Shown one piece after another: positions 14,586 through 22,339 of a stretch of DNA of 22,357 nucleotides. How positions within the stretch are numbered: the first letter of the stretch is position 1; each line of letters starts with the position of its first letter. The notes under the pieces were generated by a model, which worked only from the letters and a program-made list of their open reading frames with translations, was not told the DNA's origin and did no database searches. The position numbers were made by a program, and so were the translations under genes. Source of the stretch: Nitrospirota bacterium (GTDB lineage: Bacteria; Nitrospirota; Thermodesulfovibrionia; Thermodesulfovibrionales; UBA1546); the NCBI GenBank assembly GCA_004298625.1, contig SCSY01000264.1, forward strand, positions 1-22,357, in the 5' to 3' direction.

Positions 14586-16204
14586 TGATTGACAAGGTCC
14601 TGAGTAAAAAATTAAAGTCCCTTATCACAATAAGGGTCATCTTTGTTACGTTATTGCTGGGTTCGTTTTTTATACTCCAGGTCGGCTACAGGGATTTCCC
14701 TCACCCGCGCTCTACCCTAAACCTCATCATAGCGCTCTATACCCTTACAATAGTTTATGCAATTTTATTGAAACGGGTAAAAATGTATGCGCTGTTTGCT
14801 TATGTCCAGCTTTTTATAGACGCCTCAGCCGTAAACATGCTCATATACCTTACAGGCGGAATCGAGAGCTGGTTCTCATTCATTATGCCGTTGACAGTGA
14901 TGTCGGCAGGCACGGTGCTGAACAAACGGGCAGGCTATATAATAGCGACTTTTAACAGCATCCTCTACGGGATAATAATAGACCTCCAGTATTACAGAGT
15001 CCTTCCTCTCGAATACGATACAACGCTTACTGAAAAGGCATTCCTCTACAATATATTTGCGCATATATCCGCCTTTTACCTTGTGGCCTTTCTCAGCGGT
15101 TATCTGTCTTCAAGACTCGAAAAGACTTCACAGGCACTTGAACAGACTGATTCCGACCTCAGGGATCTGGAGCTATTCAACGAAGAGATAATCGAAAATA
15201 TTCCGAGCGGCATATTCACAACCGACATTAAAGGCCGCATATTAATCTTTAACAGGGCTGCCGAAGATATAACAGGCATTGGAAGGAAAATCGCCCTCAG
15301 ACAGAAGATAGATGGGATCTTCCCTTTTATAAATCCCCCCATCCCCCCTTTACCAAAGGGGGGCGAGAGGGAATTAGAAACAATGGAAGGTGTAATAAGT
15401 CATCGGAAAGAAGGCGACAGGATCATCCATCTGACTGTTTCCGAACTTAGAGATATTACTGAAAAGAGCAGGGGTTTTGTCGGGATATTTCAGGACATTA
15501 CACAGCTTAAAAAAATGGAGGCGGAGATAAAACATAAGGAAAAATGGGCGGCTATCGGCGAACTTTCGGCTAATATAGCCCATGAAATAAGAAATCCCAT
15601 AGCGTCTCTTAAAGGGTCGGTGGAAATGCTGAGAGAAAACATCGTGACAGAGGAACATAAAAAAAGGTTGACGGAAATAGCCTTAAAAGAAATGGACAGG
15701 CTGAATAACATAATTTCCGATTTTCTGACTTATTCAAGCCCCAGGCCCGCTGAATTCCATACCTTTGACCTTAACCTTATGCTTGACGATACCCTTGAAT
15801 TGCTTGCGCACACGGCATCCGTCCGGGAGAATCTCACCATCACAAAAAATTTTAACGGCCCTCTCTTTGTGAGCGCCGACCAGCAGAAATTGCGTCAGGT
15901 TTTCTGGAACCTCGGCATGAATGCAATAGAGGCCATGCCTTCAGGAGGAGAGCTTTCCGTCAATTCAAGGGAAAGCGATGATTTTGCCGAGATAATTTTC
16001 CGGGATACCGGCGCAGGCATACCACGGGAGAATCTCGGAAAGATATTCTATCCGTTTTTTACTACAAAGGATGAAGGCACCGGGCTTGGTCTGGCCATAG
16101 CATACAGGATTATAGAGGAGCATAACGGCAAGATAAATATTACCAGCAATAATAACGGCACAACTTTTAAGGTTATAATACCCAATGTCAATGGAAAAGC
16201 TTAA
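14585..16204 (+). CDS. pilS: PilS-type membrane sensor histidine kinase, 539 aa
   Basis: Sensor kinase that phosphorylates the adjacent regulator. The N-terminal part (about 14-175) has about six hydrophobic helices, as in PilS. A short coiled segment (176-200) leads to a PAS domain (about 200-310), then the dimerisation domain with phospho-acceptor His333 (IAHEIRNP), and an ATPase domain with the N box NLGMNAIEAM (442-451), DTGAGIP (474-480), and GTGLGLAI (498-505). In the PAS domain, residues 250-263 (NPPIPPLPKGGERE) are encoded by a palindromic repeat that was inserted in frame; a loop insertion is likely tolerated. The ATG at 14585 sits inside a heptamer array. The 3' end overlaps the pilR start by 20 bases. 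In Pseudomonas PilS senses pilin levels; the signal here is unknown. Confidence 0.93.
   Translation: MIDKVLSKKLKSLITIRVIFVTLLLGSFFILQVGYRDFPHPRSTLNLIIALYTLTIVYAILLKRVKMYALFAYVQLFIDASAVNMLIYLTGGIESWFSFIMPLTVMSAGTVLNKRAGYIIATFNSILYGIIIDLQYYRVLPLEYDTTLTEKAFLYNIFAHISAFYLVAFLSGYLSSRLEKTSQALEQTDSDLRDLELFNEEIIENIPSGIFTTDIKGRILIFNRAAEDITGIGRKIALRQKIDGIFPFINPPIPPLPKGGERELETMEGVISHRKEGDRIIHLTVSELRDITEKSRGFVGIFQDITQLKKMEAEIKHKEKWAAIGELSANIAHEIRNPIASLKGSVEMLRENIVTEEHKKRLTEIALKEMDRLNNIISDFLTYSSPRPAEFHTFDLNLMLDDTLELLAHTASVRENLTITKNFNGPLFVSADQQKLRQVFWNLGMNAIEAMPSGGELSVNSRESDDFAEIIFRDTGAGIPRENLGKIFYPFFTTKDEGTGLGLAIAYRIIEEHNGKINITSNNNGTTFKVIIPNVNGKA
15331..15376 (+). repeat. G/C-block palindromic repeat inserted in pilS
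   Basis: A doubled TCCCCCC run (15334-15340 and 15342-15348) is followed by a hairpin: CCCCCCTTT (15343-15351), loop ACC, AAAGGGGGG (15355-15363). Such elements are usually intergenic and dispersed in many bacterial genomes. Here all frames close, and the element contributes about 14 codons to the PAS region. Confidence 0.8.
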
Positions 16205-17555
16205 TAAAGGCCGGATTCTGATTGTAGATGACGAAAAGAGCATGAAAGAAGTCCTGAATATTCTTCTTGAAGGCGAGGGCTATGACGTCACTGCCTCTGT
16301 TGACAGTGTTGACGCTATAAATCTTCTTAACAGGGATATTTTCGATATGGTGATTACGGATATTAAAATGCCGAAGATTAACGGTTTCGAGATACTTAAA
16401 AAAGTGCGGGAGATAGCCCCCGATACATTGGTAATCATGATAACGGCATTCGGGACAACTGAGTCTGCAATAGAGGCGATGCAGCTTGGCGCTTATGATT
16501 ATATCCACAAGCCTTTCAAGATAGACGAGATACGCATAGTGGTTAAAAAGGCGCTCGAAAAACGCAGGCTCAGAGAAGAAGTTTCACTGCTCCGTGATAA
16601 GATAAAGACAACCAACGAACTGGGACATATCTTCTGGAAAAGTCAGAAAATGCAGGAACTGCTGAATGTCCTGCCGAGGATAGCACAGAGCAATTCTAAT
16701 GTCCTCGTGACAGGAGAAAGCGGCACCGGCAAGGAATTGGTCGCAACCGGAATCCACAACCTCAGCCTCAGAAAAGAAAAAAATCTGGTTGCCATAAACT
16801 GCGCGACTTTCCCCGAAGGTCTTCTGGAGAGCGAGCTTTTCGGACACATGAAAGGCTCTTTCACAGGAGCTGCCTATAACAAACAGGGTCTCTTCGAGAT
16901 AGCAGACGGCGGAAGCATTTTTTTAGATGAGATATGCGAGATGTCCATCAACCTTCAGGCAAAGCTGCTCAGGGTGCTGGAAAACAGCACATTCAGGCGT
17001 GTCGGCGGCACAACGGATATAAAAGTTGACGTCAGAATAATCTCTGCTACAAACAAAGACCTTAAGGAAGAGATTGCGTCAGGCAGATTCAGAGAAGACC
17101 TATACTACAGACTGAATGTGGTCCCTCTGCATATCCCGCCCTTGAGGGAAAGAAAAGAGGATATCCCTCTGCTTGTGGAGCATTTTCTGATGAAGTCTTC
17201 CTCACAAATACAGGTCTCCTCCGAGGTAATGAAGCTTTTTATGGAATACTCGTGGAAGGGTAATGTCAGAGAGCTTGAAAACGTCATCGAAAGAATGCTG
17301 TTATTGACAGACAGAGAGGAGATTACCGCCGAGGATGTGCCGCAGGAAATTTTAAAGCATTCAGAGGATTTAAAATATATCCCGGACCTGACAAAAGAGG
17401 GCGCTGACTTAGACTGCATTATCGGAAACATTGAAAAAAATTATCTGCAAAGTGCGCTTAAAACATCAAATGGGAACAAAACAGAAGCGGCAAAACTGCT
17501 GAATCTTTCCTTCCGCTCCTTCAGGCACAGACTCTCCAAATATGGTATAAAATAA
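16185..17555 (+). CDS. pilR: PilR-type sigma-54-dependent response regulator, 456 aa
   Basis: NtrC-family activator expected to be phosphorylated by the upstream kinase and to open sigma-54 promoters, classically pilA. The receiver domain (about 9-125) has acidic residues D15/D16, the phospho-acceptor Asp59 (TDIKMP), T87 and K109. The AAA+ domain has Walker A GESGTGKE (177-184), GSFTGA (224-229; the loop that touches sigma-54, normally GAFTGA), and Walker B SIFLDE (244-249). The C-terminal Fis-type helix-turn-helix is NKTEAAKLLNLSFRSFRHRL (431-450). Start may be 16185 or 16191; both overlap pilS and suggest coupling. No sigma-54 promoter was found in the window, so its target is elsewhere. 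Confidence 0.95.
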   Translation: MSMEKLNKGRILIVDDEKSMKEVLNILLEGEGYDVTASVDSVDAINLLNRDIFDMVITDIKMPKINGFEILKKVREIAPDTLVIMITAFGTTESAIEAMQLGAYDYIHKPFKIDEIRIVVKKALEKRRLREEVSLLRDKIKTTNELGHIFWKSQKMQELLNVLPRIAQSNSNVLVTGESGTGKELVATGIHNLSLRKEKNLVAINCATFPEGLLESELFGHMKGSFTGAAYNKQGLFEIADGGSIFLDEICEMSINLQAKLLRVLENSTFRRVGGTTDIKVDVRIISATNKDLKEEIASGRFREDLYYRLNVVPLHIPPLRERKEDIPLLVEHFLMKSSSQIQVSSEVMKLFMEYSWKGNVRELENVIERMLLLTDREEITAEDVPQEILKHSEDLKYIPDLTKEGADLDCIIGNIEKNYLQSALKTSNGNKTEAAKLLNLSFRSFRHRLSKYGIK

Positions 17556-17559
17556 CCCT

Positions 17560-18582
17560 ATGAAACTTGGTGAGGCCCTGGTCAAAGAAGGTCTTATTAC
17601 GAAAGAACACCTGAGGCTTGCCCTTGAAAGGCAGGTTATCTTTGGAGGAAGGATAGGGACCAACATCGTTGAACTCGGGATCCTTACAGAAGATGAATTC
17701 GCAAAATTTCTCAGCCGGTATCTTAAGATTCCTGTTGTAGAGTCTTCACAGTTGGCCGGCCTTGATGATGAGACCATTGCATCTATAAGCAAAGAGATGG
17801 CGGAAAAATATAGGGCGATCCCGTTCAAAAAAGAAAAGACCAGACTTCATGTGGCAATGCTCGATCCAAAAAATATGAATGCAGTGGATGAATTCAGATT
17901 TGTCAGCGGCTACGACATAATACCTTATGCCGCATCCGAGCTCAGGATCCTCTATGCGCTTGAAAAATACTACGGGGTCAAACGAGATCTCAGATATATA
18001 AGCATCTTTGACCGCATTGAAGATGAGAAAAAGCCTGTTGTCAGCGCAGATATTGCCGCCTCCCCCCCTCCGGCAAGCCAGCCTGAGCGCGGAGGCGACT
18101 CGCAGGGAAAAGAGGAGATTAAAAAGATAAAAGAGGCGTTTGCAGATGTAAAAGATAAAGAAGAAATCGCCGGGCTGCTCATAGACGAGGCTCAAAAAGC
18201 TGCAAAGAGAGTTGCCCTTTTTTTAATAAAAGGGACTAATGTCTCGGTCTGGAAATCAAAAGACATAAGCCCTGAAGGGGTTGAGATTAATATGGCTCTG
18301 CCGTCAATATTCAATGAGGTGCTTGCCAGAAAGGCTTACTACCGGGGGCCGGTTCTCAAAATACCAGGCAATGAAGGCCTTATAAAAATACTTTCAGGGG
18401 CTCCTCAGGACAGCCTTACAATGCCCATAAACATAAGAGATAGGGCCATAGCGTTGCTCTATGCCGACAACGGAAACAACTCAGTCCTTGACGCCAATTT
18501 AAACTATCTTAATACTCTTGTTGCAATGGCCTCTATTTCATTTGAGCTGTTAATCCTGAGAAAAAAAATAATGGACATGTGA
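17560..18582 (+). CDS. MshEN domain protein with C-terminal GAF-like domain, 340 aa
   Basis: A protein with the N-terminal domain of PilB/GspE but no ATPase. Residues 2-25 (KLGEALVKEG...Q) and 31-54 (RIGTNIVELG...Y) are the two 24-residue motifs with the five-residue spacer typical of c-di-GMP-binding MshEN domains; the last Gln of motif II is Tyr54. The rest of the domain runs to about 150. A Pro/Ser-rich linker (about 156-185) leads to a C-terminal part (about 195-335) whose helix/strand order and ending (AIALLYADNG, then helices) look like a GAF domain. There is no Walker motif and no DNA-binding motif. The ATG, immediately before KLGE, is four bases after the pilR stop. It is probably co-transcribed and may pass a c-di-GMP signal to pili or PilSR. 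Domain call is good; the role is inference. Confidence 0.8.
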   Translation: MKLGEALVKEGLITKEHLRLALERQVIFGGRIGTNIVELGILTEDEFAKFLSRYLKIPVVESSQLAGLDDETIASISKEMAEKYRAIPFKKEKTRLHVAMLDPKNMNAVDEFRFVSGYDIIPYAASELRILYALEKYYGVKRDLRYISIFDRIEDEKKPVVSADIAASPPPASQPERGGDSQGKEEIKKIKEAFADVKDKEEIAGLLIDEAQKAAKRVALFLIKGTNVSVWKSKDISPEGVEINMALPSIFNEVLARKAYYRGPVLKIPGNEGLIKILSGAPQDSLTMPINIRDRAIALLYADNGNNSVLDANLNYLNTLVAMASISFELLILRKKIMDM

Positions 18583-18612
18583 AAAAATACTACCTTTAGC
18601 TGTTTTGGGGTC

Positions 18613-18641
18613 TTGACAAAAAAAATCCTTCTTGATAGTGT
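18613..18641 (+). promoter_or_regulatory. Promoter of the HU gene
   Basis: A perfect TTGACA (18613-18618) and TAGTGT (18636-18641) are 17 bp apart, giving a leader of about 40 nt before the ATG at 18689. This makes HU an independent transcript from the pilus operon. Confidence 0.6.
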
Positions 18642-18688
18642 TATTGCAGTTATTCAGCATTACTTTTCAAGTCAAGGGGGGAACATTA

Positions 18689-18961
18689 ATGACAAAGGCA
18701 GAGCTTACCGACAAAATAGCTTCAGGCGCCGGCCTCAGCAAGGCTGACGCATCAAAGGCGCTTGATTCAACTCTAAACGCAATTAAGGCATCATTAAAAA
18801 AAGGGCAGAAGGTTACGCTCGTGGGATTCGGGACCTTCTCGGTCTCAAAGCGCAAGGCAAGGAAGGGGCGAAACCCGAGGACAGGTCAAGCAATAAATAT
18901 CCCGGCAGGGAAGTCGCCTAAGTTTACATCCGGCAAGGCATTCAAGGACGCTATAAAATAA
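18689..18961 (+). CDS. hup: HU-type DNA-binding protein, 90 aa
   Basis: Small dimeric nucleoid protein that bends DNA. The 90 residues match the family length exactly. Marks are MTKAELTDKIA at the N-terminus, VTLVGFGTFSV (42-52), and the DNA-binding arm with RKGRNPRTGQAINIPAGKSP (58-77), which holds the intercalating Pro of the arm. The start at 18689 is chosen because of AAGGGGGG just upstream and the family N-terminus; an earlier in-frame start would add about 19 odd hydrophobic residues that cross the promoter. It has its own promoter and a strong terminator. It could be HU or an IHF subunit; the sequence is closer to HU. Confidence 0.96.
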   Translation: MTKAELTDKIASGAGLSKADASKALDSTLNAIKASLKKGQKVTLVGFGTFSVSKRKARKGRNPRTGQAINIPAGKSPKFTSGKAFKDAIK

Positions 18962-18990
18962 TGCGGTCATAGATACATAAGCAATTGGAG

Positions 18991-19024
18991 GGAGCAGTTT
19001 CCGGGCTGCTCCTTTTATTTTTTG
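18991..19024 (+). terminator. Intrinsic terminator of the HU gene
   Basis: GGAGCAG (18991-18997) pairs with CTGCTCC (19006-19012) across an 8-nt loop and is followed by TTTTATTTTTTT. The T run overlaps the 3' end of the convergent zinc-ribbon gene. Confidence 0.85.
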
Positions 19025-19320
19025 AATAAAGCATCAAATCTTTTTCTTGTGTCGTCTGTTTTTTCCGATAATGCCTGCTCCCCTGTTTTTTTTCGCTTCA
19101 GCGAACCTTCAATAAACACAAAATAATCACAAAAATTTGCCTTATCCCTGGTCCTCTGGAATTCCGCCTTTGGTTCAAGACATTTATTATGAGCCGTCAC
19201 GGAGTAAAATCCGCAGTTCAGGCATATATGCAAATCGCCTCCGCATTCAGGACACACGGTTTTTCGTGAGAAATATTTATCGGTCTCGATATTTTTTCCA
19301 CACAGCGCACAAATCTTCAT
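19015..19320 (-). CDS. Small multi-cysteine zinc-ribbon protein, 101 aa
   Basis: I do not recognise a named family. The N-terminal half has three CxxC pairs: C4/C7 (CALC), C23/C26 (CPEC) and C33/C36 (CLNC), plus C47 and C64, which suggests one or two zinc-ribbon-like sites. The C-terminal half is charged and helical (KRKKTGEQ... to FKK). There is no signal peptide. Its ATG (19318-19320) overlaps the TGA (19317-19319) of the upstream nucleotidyltransferase fusion as ATGA, so translation is coupled and a shared role in RNA or nucleotide metabolism is possible. No enzyme motif is present; function unknown. Confidence 0.75.
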   Translation of the reverse strand: MKICALCGKNIETDKYFSRKTVCPECGGDLHICLNCGFYSVTAHNKCLEPKAEFQRTRDKANFCDYFVFIEGSLKRKKTGEQALSEKTDDTRKRFDALFKK

Positions 19321-21935
19321 GGGACGCTTGCCCTCCTTAATTTTCTCTTAATAAAGTTCTCTTCATCCTCCCTTTCTTTCACCTGCCCCGTGAGTTTCTC
19401 GTCAAGAAGCGCATCGAGGAGTTTAGAATAAACAGGCCCGGGCTGAACGCCCATCTTTTTCAAGTCCGCCCCTCTTAGAATCGGTTTTATCTTTCTCAAT
19501 TCTATAAGATATCGCGATATTGATTTCTGTTTTTGTTTATCCCTGCTGACAGCCATGGAAAATAAAAGCATTTCAAGGCTGCTGCCCTTCAGGAGATGAT
19601 ATAGATCAACGGGGTTATTCATGGGCAGCCTTCTCAACACATCCTTTGACTGAGACATGCCTTTTACGATCAGCTCGCTCACGCCGCGAGGAGCAGACAA
19701 TCTTTCAAGGGCGTCTTTAATTTCTGCATCCTTTAGTCCCGACAGCAGCGCCATCAGATAGAGCGCTCCCCTGTCGGGGGTTTCTTCAAGGAAAAGAAGA
19801 TTAAACCATGCAAGGGTTTCGAACATGGACTGGAGCGTTGCTTCAAGCTCGCTGCTGAATGCAAGGCTTGGGTGTATCACCTTCAGCAGGCCGAATTCAG
19901 AAAGTTTCTTCAGCGTCTTTACCGGTTCTGTCTCACTGCATGCAAGCATGAGTTCCTCATACAACCTGGCCCCTGAGAGTTTGTTGAACAGGTCCATTTT
20001 GATGGTTGATTTAATCAGATTCTCCGTATGCCTGCTCAGCTTGAAGCCGAATCTCTCGGAGAATCTCACAGCCCTGAACGCCCTTGTCGGATCCTCGATA
20101 AAACTGAGGTTGTGTATCACTCTCAAGGTCTTTTCCCTTAAATCGCGTTGCCCTCCGAAAAAATCCATCAATAACCCGAAATCTTTAAGATTGAGCTTCA
20201 CTGCAAGCGTATTAATTGTAAAATCCCTTCGATAAAGGTCCTTTTTTATGGATGAGGTCTCTACTGTCGGAAGGGCTGCCGGAGCTTCATAATACTCTGT
20301 CCTTGCGCTTGCCACATCAAGCTTGAACTCATCCGTAATAATCTTTGCAGTGCCGAACCTCTCATGTGTTTTTACCTTTGCGTGCAGCCTTTCGCCGAAG
20401 GCCCTGGCAAACGAAATCCCGTCTCCCTCCACCACAATATCTATATCGAGATTTTGCTCTCCCCTCAGCAGATCCCTGACCGAGCCTCCGACAAGATATG
20501 CATTAATCCCGATCCGGTCCGCAGTCTCCCCTGCAAGTTTCAGCAGGTCGTATATTGCGGGGGGAAACTTTTCTCTCAGCAGAACGGCTATGTTTCTTCC
20601 AATGGACGGTTTTTCCCTTGTCTCGGATTTTTCGAGCCTGCTGCGCCTTAAGAATTCCTCATATAATGTCCTGAGAAGGTCCGTCCGTGTTATCGCGCCT
20701 GTAATCTTTTCTTTTTCTATTACAGGCATAAACCTCTGGTTCTGCTCTATCATCATAATCTCTATCTCTCTTATCGCTGTATCAGGGCTGACCGTTGCCG
20801 CATCGGTTGTGCAGAAATCTATCGCCTTGCTCTTGCCGAATCCGTGAAAGAGCGCCTTTTCAATTATTTCTCTCGATATCAGGCCGAAATATTTTCCGTT
20901 TTTTCTAATGGGAAGGACATTCACCCCGTATTTGGTCATTATTGTCTCTATTTCTTTTATTGTGCTGTCCCAATCAGTAGTGATAACAGGGGTTGTCATG
21001 ATATCCGATGCGACCTTGTCCGGTTTCACGTTTTCCGATATAATCCTTGTGAGTCTATCCTCGAGCGACTCAAGAGAAGCCTCTTTAACAGTCGCAGAAG
21101 CTGCTGCCGGATGTCCTCCGCCGCCGAATTCTTCCAGCACATCTGCGACATTGAGTTCGGGCACGCGGCTCCTTGCAACCACAAGTATCTTGCCCTCCAT
21201 GCTCAGAAGCACAAACAGGGCGTCTATGTCTTCCATATCCATTATCCTGTGGGCAAAATGCGCTGCGTCGCCGAGATAGCTTTCACGGGACGCCTTTGCT
21301 ATTTTTATCCTTACCCCCCTGACAATCACCTCCCTTGACGACTGCACAAGTTCATTGAGGAGGTCCAGTTCCTCGCGGCTCAGTTCCAGCCTGAGAAAAC
21401 TCGAAACAATATTAAGATTTGCGCCTCGTTTGACAAGATATGCAACTGCAAGAAGGTCCCTCTCTGTTGTAGACGGAAAAAGCAGCGAGCCTGTTTCCTC
21501 GTAAATGCCCAGACACAGGATAGTCGCCTCCATCGGCGAGGGATGAAGCTTTTTTGCCTTTAAAATCTCTGAAAATATTGTGGCTGTTGCGCCGACTTCC
21601 TCGATGACTTCCAGGCTGCCGTGTATATCTTCGCCTGTGAGAGGATGGTGGTCATAGATATGTATATCTATGCCAGGTTTTGATATTATTTCTGATAGCT
21701 GACCTATTCTGTCGGTGGTTTTTGCGTCAACGATGATCAGACGTTTGACGTCTGCGGGGTCAATCTCCCTGATGCGTTTAATCTCGACCGGATTGAATGC
21801 CTCTATAAAGTCCCTGACTTTTTTTTCCTGAGAGCCCGCAAAGACTATAGCTGCTTCCGGGTAAAGTTTCTTTGCAGCGACCATTGATGCAAGGGAATCA
21901 AAATCAGCATTGATATGGGAAGTGATTATCTCCAT
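19317..21935 (-). CDS. DHH-CBS-CBS-tRNA nucleotidyltransferase fusion, 872 aa
   Basis: A three-part enzyme. Residues 1-300 are a DHH/DHHA1 phosphoesterase (HINADFDS 7-14, DHHP 95-98, GGGGHPAAAS 271-280) of the NrnA/RecJ kind. Two CBS domains lie at about 305-365 and 370-430 and usually bind adenine nucleotides. Residues 470-872 are a class II nucleotidyltransferase, with GGSVRD (483-488), the metal Asp pair D497/D499 (LDIDIVVEG), and RRDFTINTLA (569-578). This part adds CCA or only the terminal A to tRNA 3' ends, or makes poly(A); the sequence alone does not settle which. The fusion is known in several bacterial groups. Start ATG 21933-21935 fits the N-terminal DHH motif but has no ribosome binding site; a TATAAT lies about 19 bp upstream. 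The downstream zinc-ribbon gene overlaps by ATGA. Confidence 0.93.
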   Translation of the reverse strand: MEIITSHINADFDSLASMVAAKKLYPEAAIVFAGSQEKKVRDFIEAFNPVEIKRIREIDPADVKRLIIVDAKTTDRIGQLSEIISKPGIDIHIYDHHPLTGEDIHGSLEVIEEVGATATIFSEILKAKKLHPSPMEATILCLGIYEETGSLLFPSTTERDLLAVAYLVKRGANLNIVSSFLRLELSREELDLLNELVQSSREVIVRGVRIKIAKASRESYLGDAAHFAHRIMDMEDIDALFVLLSMEGKILVVARSRVPELNVADVLEEFGGGGHPAAASATVKEASLESLEDRLTRIISENVKPDKVASDIMTTPVITTDWDSTIKEIETIMTKYGVNVLPIRKNGKYFGLISREIIEKALFHGFGKSKAIDFCTTDAATVSPDTAIREIEIMMIEQNQRFMPVIEKEKITGAITRTDLLRTLYEEFLRRSRLEKSETREKPSIGRNIAVLLREKFPPAIYDLLKLAGETADRIGINAYLVGGSVRDLLRGEQNLDIDIVVEGDGISFARAFGERLHAKVKTHERFGTAKIITDEFKLDVASARTEYYEAPAALPTVETSSIKKDLYRRDFTINTLAVKLNLKDFGLLMDFFGGQRDLREKTLRVIHNLSFIEDPTRAFRAVRFSERFGFKLSRHTENLIKSTIKMDLFNKLSGARLYEELMLACSETEPVKTLKKLSEFGLLKVIHPSLAFSSELEATLQSMFETLAWFNLLFLEETPDRGALYLMALLSGLKDAEIKDALERLSAPRGVSELIVKGMSQSKDVLRRLPMNNPVDLYHLLKGSSLEMLLFSMAVSRDKQKQKSISRYLIELRKIKPILRGADLKKMGVQPGPVYSKLLDALLDEKLTGQVKEREDEENFIKRKLRRASVP

Positions 21936-21996
21936 GGGTATATTTTAGCAGATATTATAAATAGAGAATTTGAGACTGCTGAAAAAGTCTTATTTC

Positions 21997-22030
21997 AGAG
22001 TGGATTCCCGCGAAGGCGGGAATCCACTCT
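21997..22030. repeat. REP-like palindrome
   Basis: AGAGTGGATTCCCGC (21997-22011) and its exact inverse GCGGGAATCCACTCT (22016-22030) form a 15-bp stem with a 4-nt loop. GATTCCCGC-GCGGGAATC cores of this sort are dispersed repeats in many proteobacteria and relatives. It could also end transcripts coming from the right. Confidence 0.75.
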
Positions 22031-22154
22031 TCTTTGATTTTAAAGAGGAATGTCGGAAGGTGTGGGAAGTGATGCGTTTTGTGAGTTTTGCCCTTCGCAC
22101 AGCCTCAAATCGGGTCAAAATATCGCTTGGTATGGGCTTCATAATTCAGCATTA

Positions 22155-22186
22155 CGGACTAATTTTACAAAATGGATATTAGTCCG
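22155..22186. repeat. Hairpin with 9-bp stem
   Basis: CGGACTAAT (22155-22163) and ATTAGTCCG (22178-22186) are exact inverse copies around a 14-nt AT-rich loop. No T run follows on the plus strand. The role is unknown. Confidence 0.5.
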
Positions 22187-22255
22187 CAGAAAAGTATAAT
22201 AATATTAGAAAGATATGTCAATAACTATTGACCAGATCGAATTGCCTCACAATAA

Positions 22256-22311
22256 ATGTTACCGGAGTAAAGGATAAAAAGGAATCGTTGACTCATAATG
22301 CATGTTACCGG
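22256..22311 (+). repeat. 10-bp direct repeat ATGTTACCGG
   Basis: Two exact copies lie at 22256-22265 and 22302-22311, 46 bp apart. The second is part of the hairpin at 22299-22322. They could be operator half sites or traces of a repeat unit. Confidence 0.5.
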
Positions 22312-22322
22312 AAAAACATGCA
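22299..22322 (+). promoter_or_regulatory. Hairpin just upstream of a gene start
   Basis: TGCATGTT (22299-22306) and AACATGCA (22315-22322) form an 8-bp stem with an 8-nt loop, ending four bases before AAAGGAG. It may be an operator or an mRNA leader structure. Confidence 0.45.
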
Positions 22323-22339
22323 CGTAAAAGGAGACCGTT

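Larger units (their letters stand above)
21936..22339. other. Intergenic region of about 400 bases with hairpins and repeats
   Basis: No gene is supported here. The left end holds a TATAAT (minus strand, 21954-21959) for the nucleotidyltransferase fusion. Then come a 15-bp palindrome, a 9-bp hairpin, a 10-bp direct repeat and an 8-bp hairpin, listed separately. The region reads like accumulated repeat elements next to the start of another gene. Confidence 0.6.

Noticed and set aside
18053..18097. Second inserted palindrome in the linker of the MshEN/GAF-like protein
   Set aside because: The region has short inverse matches (TTGCCG/CGGCAA and CGCCTCC/GGAGGCG), but they are only 6-7 bp and expected in a GC-rich Pro-coding linker.
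18632..18688. N-terminal extension of HU
   Set aside because: It overlaps the likely promoter, lacks a ribosome binding site, and does not match HU; the start at 18689 has both the site and the family N-terminus.
21970..22182. Open frame of 70 codons across the REP-like palindrome
   Set aside because: It starts at a TTG without a ribosome binding site, runs through the palindrome, and the residues around DSREGGNP are what such repeats encode by chance.
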